Origin: Tetrapyrgos nigripes
Lineage: Eukaryota > Basidiomycota > Agaricomycetes > Agaricales > Campanellaceae
Direction of reading: 5' to 3'
DNA: 64,000 nt
NCBI GenBank assembly: GCA_013368315.1
Contig: JAACJM010000113.1
Location: forward strand, 124,001 to 188,000
The notes under the pieces were generated by a model. The model did no database searches. It had not been told where the DNA came from and saw only the letters and a program-made list of their open reading frames with translations. Positions 59,546 through 64,000 of the stretch are shown here, in pieces. The position numbers were made by a program, and so were the translations under genes. Position 1 is the stretch's first letter, and every line of letters begins with the position of its first letter.

Positions 59546-60545
59546 TTATTCTCCATCACTCTCAAATTCCTGCGCCTTGAACTTGCGTGCCTTTTTGTTA
59601 GGATTGACCAAGGACGCGCCTTTGAGCGTCCGAGCAAGCTTAGGCTCTAGAATGATAGTCAGAGGAAGAAGTAGACCGATACTCTCAGACACGGACGTGG
59701 GGGCTCGCTTTCCTTTCGTTTGGTGCTCTTTCCAGCCTTTTCTTCTCTCTTCTTCGCAGGGCTTTTGCGTTCAGGGGCCTCGTCAGATGCTGAAAGGGCG
59801 TCTTCATAAATCATGTCAGCTCAAACATGATCACGCAAGAAAACACACCTTTTACGGAACTGGAGGCAGATGGCTTGCCAATATCGAAGTCCGTAGTAGA
59901 AAATGTTGATGACACTGCTAGAGCGGGTAATTCAGCTCCCCCGTGCAATTGATTTTTCCTTGATTTGGCTTGGATAGCTATCTGCAATGGTTACCAGCCT
60001 ATCAAAGACACGTAGTAAAGGAATTGACAGACTCACATCCAAAAACATCCTGGTCGAGAATGAAGCTGCCTCAGCTGCGGAAATTTCGGTCAGAGGTATA
60101 TGGACAGGCTTCTTGTCTGACGGAGAGAATGTGAGCTATGTGATTGTCAATCACCAGGTTTGCAACGAGGAACAGGGCGTTTCACTTTGATCTGAGCACC
60201 AGGTGCAGAGCTCCAGTCACTTATGAAGATGTCACCATTCACGACACAATCTGCCAGCTTTTGCGCAAACCCTTCTAGTAGTTTGCCTGTCGCTTTCGAA
60301 ATCGAACCCTAAGAAATTTAAGACAAAGCTCTGGCTTTAAAGAAAGAAAAACAAACTATAGTTTCAAAGACATCTTTGTCTTTCCAGACTCCTCGCCACC
60401 ATCGTCCTTCTGATCCAGAGAGACCGAGATGAACCGTCCATTCTTCCTCGGTGACATTTGAGAGCAACACGAAGCGGTGAACACTTTGATAGATAATCTG
60501 AATCAACTCGTCTAGACAACCAAAGCTTTCCAGAGGAGATGCCAT
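59546..60545 (-). CDS. Probable PAXX-like (XRCC4-superfamily) end-joining factor
   Basis: About 230 residues. The N-terminal ~130 residues resemble an XRCC4/XLF/PAXX head: IIYQSVHRFVLLSNVTEEEW, TVHLGLSGSEGRWWRGVWKD, SISKATGKLLEGFAQKLADC, VVNGDIFISDWSSAPGAQIK, then KKPVHIPLTEISAAEAASFS. A helix-like segment (TRMFLDIAIQAKSRKNQ) follows, then a basic linker (ERKSPAKKREE). The C-terminus reads KGASLVNPNKKARKFKAQEF with ESDGE. That layout (Ser-Leu-[IV]-Asn-Pro, then a Lys/Arg cluster, then Phe with acidic residues) is the pattern of the Ku-binding tail of vertebrate PAXX. Introns lie at about 60303-60359, 60129-60189, 59980-60044, 59799-59857 and 59647-59695. PAXX supports Ku in non-homologous end joining in the nucleus. 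The tail match is the strong evidence; the head is weak by eye. An XLF relative is the alternative. Confidence 0.5.
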
Positions 60546-60626
60546 TTGAACAGATGATGGGCCGAGACAACTAGAACTTTACGGGAAATGTAGAAGTGGT
60601 TCGAAAGACGGCCGCCTGAGAAACTG

Positions 60627-60647
60627 ACGCGTCAAAAATGAACGCGT
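60627..60647. promoter_or_regulatory. Two MluI boxes upstream of the PAXX-like gene
   Basis: ACGCGT at 60627-60632 and 60642-60647, 82-102 bases upstream of the start codon. The first sits in GACGCGTC, a perfect palindrome. Sites of this kind bind MBF and drive G1/S genes, among them DNA-repair genes, in yeasts. Function here is inference. Confidence 0.5.
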
Positions 60648-60794
60648 CGTCTGAGCACATGTGATCATTGGAGGTTGCGATACATCAAGCACAACTAGAC
60701 AAAGCAGTATGTTACAGGTACCATCCTGAAAAAACTGGAAGCAACAAAGATGTAGAGTATACACGAAGCAGGTGAACTAAAGCAAGAACTAATC

Positions 60795-62992
60795 CTAAAC
60801 TAGATGACTATTCGTTAAATTCTGCCTGACAATGAGATCTTTGACTAGGACAATCTGTCAGAATATGTAAGCAGCAGTTGAGATAGAACGGTGCTTACCA
60901 TTGTCAAGAATACGAAAAGTAGATGATACGTCCTGGGAAACAATGATTGACGGAAACTGCAGAACCATAGTGCAACGAACTTACGGTTACTGATGTGAAG
61001 TGACAGTAGAATGTGCGCAGGACTGGTGAGCGCTGCCTATGTATAGCAGCTGTGTAAAACATGAGAGAAGAGAAAAAGGACAAATGATAAAGCAAAAGGA
61101 GGTACACACCAAATTTTTTCTTCATGTCTACAAAAGCCGGCAGCAATGGTGAGTGATCAGTCATTAGTAGTAGGGGACCACTTACAATCCGATGTGGCCT
61201 CGAAAGTGTTGGGCCTGTCACCATATGATACAACGGAGTGTGCAAATTGAATTCCAGCTTCCAGCTTCGCCTTGAGAATGTCACATTTATTGAGGAACAA
61301 GATTAAGTTCGTTTGCTTGAGAAGGGGGTTGGATACAACGGACTTCCATAAAAGCATGGAATCTTCCTGGTTGCGTCGGAAACACAGTATCAGCATCAAA
61401 AAGTTGTGATATGCATCCCAGGGCAGCGGCATACCAGTCTGTTGACCTCAGGGTCCTCCACGAGTGTTTGGTCAAAACCACTCAGTGGGGCCAAAAAGAT
61501 GATGGCATCGAGGTCTTCAAAATACGGCGCCCACGCAGCTGTACGTGAAGGTGGAGGAATGAGAAGCAAGAAGAATGTGGAGAAGTTTCCGCGCACCTCG
61601 CTAAATGACGAATCAGCAGACTGTCTGTGAAAGACGACAAACAACGTACCAATGACCTGGCACCTCCAACGTCATATACTCTCCAATCACGGCTGAGCAA
61701 GTTACCTTCACGAACTTTGGTCAGCAAGCTGTCTTCCTTTGCGGAAGTGGTGCTGATACCAGATTTGAGGACAAAACGATGTTCAGAAACACCTGGACGA
61801 AGTCAGAGATGAAGTCGACTGGAAAACAAGGTATTGCAGCGAACCGATTGTTTTGAGTCTTGCTTTCAGTATGTCATCTGTGCAGAAGCAGTATGAATGA
61901 ACCATAGTCTGAGAGACATACAAACATACCATCAGACGGGACATATTTGAGGGCCGTGACGCGCTCCAAATCGTTCAAAAAACTGACGCCCTGATCAGCT
62001 AAATTCCTCCGGTGAATGAAAATCACCTACAAGCCAGATGTGTCTTCTAGCCGTATCTGATTTGCTGCCAGAAGCGACCGGACAGTAGGGTCATTCCATA
62101 ATTTGATCATGTCTTCAGAACAATTGTGCAGTACGACTCCCGGATCCTTGGGATCGTCAAAGTCGATGCCTTGATTGCTGTCGACACTGGTACGACCGGT
62201 GAGAAGGCGACCAAATGCGCCCTTCCAAGGAGACGTGGAATGAATGGATATTTCCTTCGTGGTGCGTGAGGGGTTCGGCAAATTAGTAACGGGATGAAGA
62301 TGGGTGGCTTCAGGTTCGTTTGCAGATGACGGGGAAAGTCTTCTCAATAGTGACTCTTCCACCTGAAATAGCGGCAACAATCGCATTTTCAGTTTGAGAT
62401 GTTCTGGAGTAAGAACTGGGATGGGTTCAGGCCAGGGGCTCGGTGGCCGGCTGGATTCCCCTATTGGAGAGGAATCGGGGGATGGGTAGGCTGAAGCGGC
62501 TTGGACAGCGTTCATCAAGTTGAGGATAAGACGAATGGACCGGACGACGTTCAGCTGTATGACGGCTCTCCATGAGGCCCGCTCATTTTTGAAAGCCTTA
62601 TTCGAGTGAATGAGCTGAAAATCTGAGAAGGGTTATCGAAGGCATGAGTAGAAGTGTTCTGTCCCTTACTCTTGAGTGTAGTAGATTTTCCTAGAGTTAA
62701 GGTTAATTATATGCTGACGTGCAAGTGAGACTCAACCTACCTGATTCACTCTGGCCTGGAGTTGAAATGAGTATTACGAGGGGTCGTGCAAGGAAAAACA
62801 CCACACACCCAACAAAAGTACCTTGATCGGTTTTTGCTCTCTTTTCTCTGCCTGCCTCTGACGATTTATTTCCTCGTCGATTGCGTCTGATCTAGCTTTG
62901 GCCTCTGCACGTTGCTGAGGTGTCTCAGACTCTTGAAATTGCTCCAAAGCACGCGTAATGGGGTCATCGTCGGTCACACTAGGGCGAACCAT
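60795..62992 (-). CDS. Atypical heterotrimeric G-protein alpha subunit
   Basis: A G-alpha-like GTPase. MVRPSVTDDDPITRALEQFQ opens it, with no MGC lipidation site. The P-loop GQSESGKSTTLK is intact but coded by three exons, two of them 15 and 21 nt. LIHSNKAFKNERASWRAVIQ follows, then a ~110-residue Ser/Pro-rich insert (SSPIGESSRPPSPWPEP, RTSVDSNQGIDFDDP) in the helical domain. Switch I keeps RLKTIGVSEHRF with its Arg and Thr. Switch II reads DVGGARSLRAAWAPYF, with Ala (61659-61661) where G-alpha normally has Gln, and needs a 4-nt micro-exon at 61597-61600. The base motif FLNKCDIL is present. The C-terminus ends HFTSVTDVSSTFRILDNVKD and RQNLTNSHLV. Such divergent G-alphas are known to have multiplied in Agaricomycetes. 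The Ala suggests slow or absent GTP hydrolysis. Confidence 0.85.
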
Positions 62993-63121
62993 AGCGACAG
63001 GACGAAAGGAGGTTGTGGAAGTAAAGGAGAGAGAAGGAGACAGAGCGCAGGAACGACATCTTCATGAGTTCAGAATCTCAATGTATAGTCCAAATGCAAC
63101 ATGTCCCATTTGGTAATTCCA
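62993..63121. other. Short G-alpha promoter
   Basis: Only about 130 bases between the G-alpha start and the next stop codon, with GA-rich text and no motif seen. Confidence 0.4.
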
Positions 63122-63574
63122 TCACTTCTTCTTCCCGTACAACCTCCACCTTCTAATTTTTCCTCCTGGGATCCATCTTTCCTTGGTGGTATAGCCTCTA
63201 TGGATTTCATGCGATATCAACCCCATAACTGACTTTGTTCCAGCAATATCTCTGAAGTTGTGAAGACCGCGGCCGCCGACCAGTGGGTACCCATGGTCAC
63301 CCTCTTGACAGAGGTCTGTCCCACGTTTGGCTTCGCTTAAGCTGGCCATGTGTGCAGAGAACTGATTTTTGGACGCGCCTTTCAGATGTCTAACTTTGGC
63401 AGGCGTCTGCAAGGCTGTGGTCATTTGTCGCTCGAGGAAGCTTCTGCTCCCGACTCCTGCTATCAGCGACTTCATTCGCTTTCCGAACCCTCTTGTACTA
63501 TTACGTTGATGAACAAGGTCCCACAACTTCTCCCGTGCACTGATTAGACCATATGGCTGGGTTATCACAGTCAA
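63122..63574 (-). CDS. Small basic protein, unknown
   Basis: A 150-residue open frame without a needed intron: MTVITQPYGLISAREKLWDL, RNSTRGFGKRMKSLIAGVGS, QTPAKVRHLKGASKNQFSAH, GDHGYPLVGGRGLHNFRDIA and an end RWIPGGKIRRWRLYGKKK. It is strongly basic (many Arg and Lys) and has no membrane segment. That would suit an RNA-binding or organellar protein, but I recognise no family. The stop lies 130 bases from the G-alpha start. The frame is long enough to be real, yet could be chance. Confidence 0.4.
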   Translation of the reverse strand: MTVITQPYGLISAREKLWDLVHQRNSTRGFGKRMKSLIAGVGSRSFLERQMTTALQTPAKVRHLKGASKNQFSAHMASLSEAKRGTDLCQEGDHGYPLVGGRGLHNFRDIAGTKSVMGLISHEIHRGYTTKERWIPGGKIRRWRLYGKKK

Positions 63575-63946
63575 CCTAACAGGCGATCTAGGCTTTTGGC
63601 TTCAAGCTCCTTTTCTGTTTCATGCACCCATTATTATTGACACGCAGGTATTTGAACCTCAAGTACGCAACTGCTTTCGAGTCATGACGTGATTGTCTAG
63701 GAAGTCTGCTTGTTTACTCGGCAGTTGATCTGCAATCACTGTACTACTACGATACTACGATATACCTTCCCGTCTTTCACTTCCTTTGGCTCACACGGGA
63801 AGCTGATTCTTATTGCATTTCTCGCAACAAGGGGACATTTACAAGGTGGATTGTTTCTTGCCTTCTCGAGGACCGTCGCTCAAAATTATTTTTCCCTGCT
63901 GCTCCGTCGTACTCTACTACGTCACTGCTTGTTAAGACGAGCGAGA
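63575..63946. other. Intergenic, probably divergent promoter
   Basis: No gene, tRNA or repeat was confirmed. The word ctactac/actactacgata recurs near 63740-63765. Confidence 0.4.
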
Positions 63947-64000
63947 ATGTTTCCAGAAGCTGAACTTGAAGGAGATCAACTACCACCCTGCTTCCTGCGG
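63947..64000 (+). CDS. Possible start of a further gene (partial)
   Basis: ATG at 63947 opens MFPEAELEGDQLPPCFLR to the window end without a stop. The sense of the text (acidic start, then Pro/Cys) is plausible for a protein N-terminus but there is too little to name it. Confidence 0.3.
   Translation, partial: MFPEAELEGDQLPPCFLR

Noticed and set aside
63620..63700. Possible tRNA on the minus strand (ggttcaaatacc looks like a T arm)
   Set aside because: No acceptor pairing and no D arm could be found around it.

Overview
The window is nuclear DNA of a filamentous basidiomycete, most likely an Agaricomycete (mushroom-forming fungus). Almost every gene is cut by several introns of about 45-65 bases, genes lie close together on both strands, and the proteins (polarisome scaffold, Zn2Cys6 regulator, atypical G-alpha, CE16- and GH51-like secreted enzymes) are typical of that group. 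I found no rRNA, tRNA or CRISPR. Coding coordinates are start-to-stop spans that include introns; exon joins were worked out by eye from frame, GT/AG signals and family consensus.

Layout. 1-12.8 kb: the 3' end of PEX1, an aromatic amino acid decarboxylase, a secreted SGNH/CE16-like esterase, a decayed duplicate of a GH51 arabinofuranosidase, a PEX28-32-like peroxisomal membrane protein, the intact GH51 gene and an F-box/LRR-like remnant. 12.9-25.7 kb: ER 3-ketoacyl-CoA reductase, spliceosomal kinase PRP4, a zinc polyol/alcohol dehydrogenase, splicing factor SPP2 and the iron-sulfur protein ISA2 (starts only 64 bases apart), an unrecognised gene, a Rho GTPase and an APH-fold phosphotransferase. 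25.7-37.8 kb: a sparse, partly decayed stretch, then a fungal orphan gene, HOP2, a LEU5-type mitochondrial carrier, a Zn2Cys6 transcription factor and a 3 kb intergenic region carrying a TA-flanked MITE. 37.9-53 kb: an ankyrin protein with a long disordered tail, SPA2, two tandem paralogues of unknown function and a coiled-coil/proline-rich protein. 53-64 kb: a doubtful gene, an amino acid permease, a bacterial-type mannose-1-phosphate guanylyltransferase, a probable PAXX-like end-joining factor, an atypical G-alpha subunit, a small basic protein and the start of one more gene.

Functional links. The CE16-like esterase and GH51 are both secreted plant-wall side-chain enzymes. PRP4 and SPP2 both act in spliceosome activation. 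PEX1 and the PEX28-32-like protein are both peroxisomal. HOP2 and the PAXX-like protein both handle DNA breaks. None of these is an operon, and the links are inference from neighbourhood.

The most unusual observations are: (i) the G-alpha-like gene, whose switch II needs a 4-nt micro-exon and which has Ala where the catalytic Gln of the DVGGQ motif should be; (ii) a small gene whose C-terminus looks like the Ku-binding tail of PAXX and whose promoter holds two MluI cell-cycle boxes; (iii) three GC-AG introns, two in one Rho gene; and (iv) a GH51 duplicate whose internal deletion removed both catalytic glutamates. I did not find a multi-gene system that I would call new.
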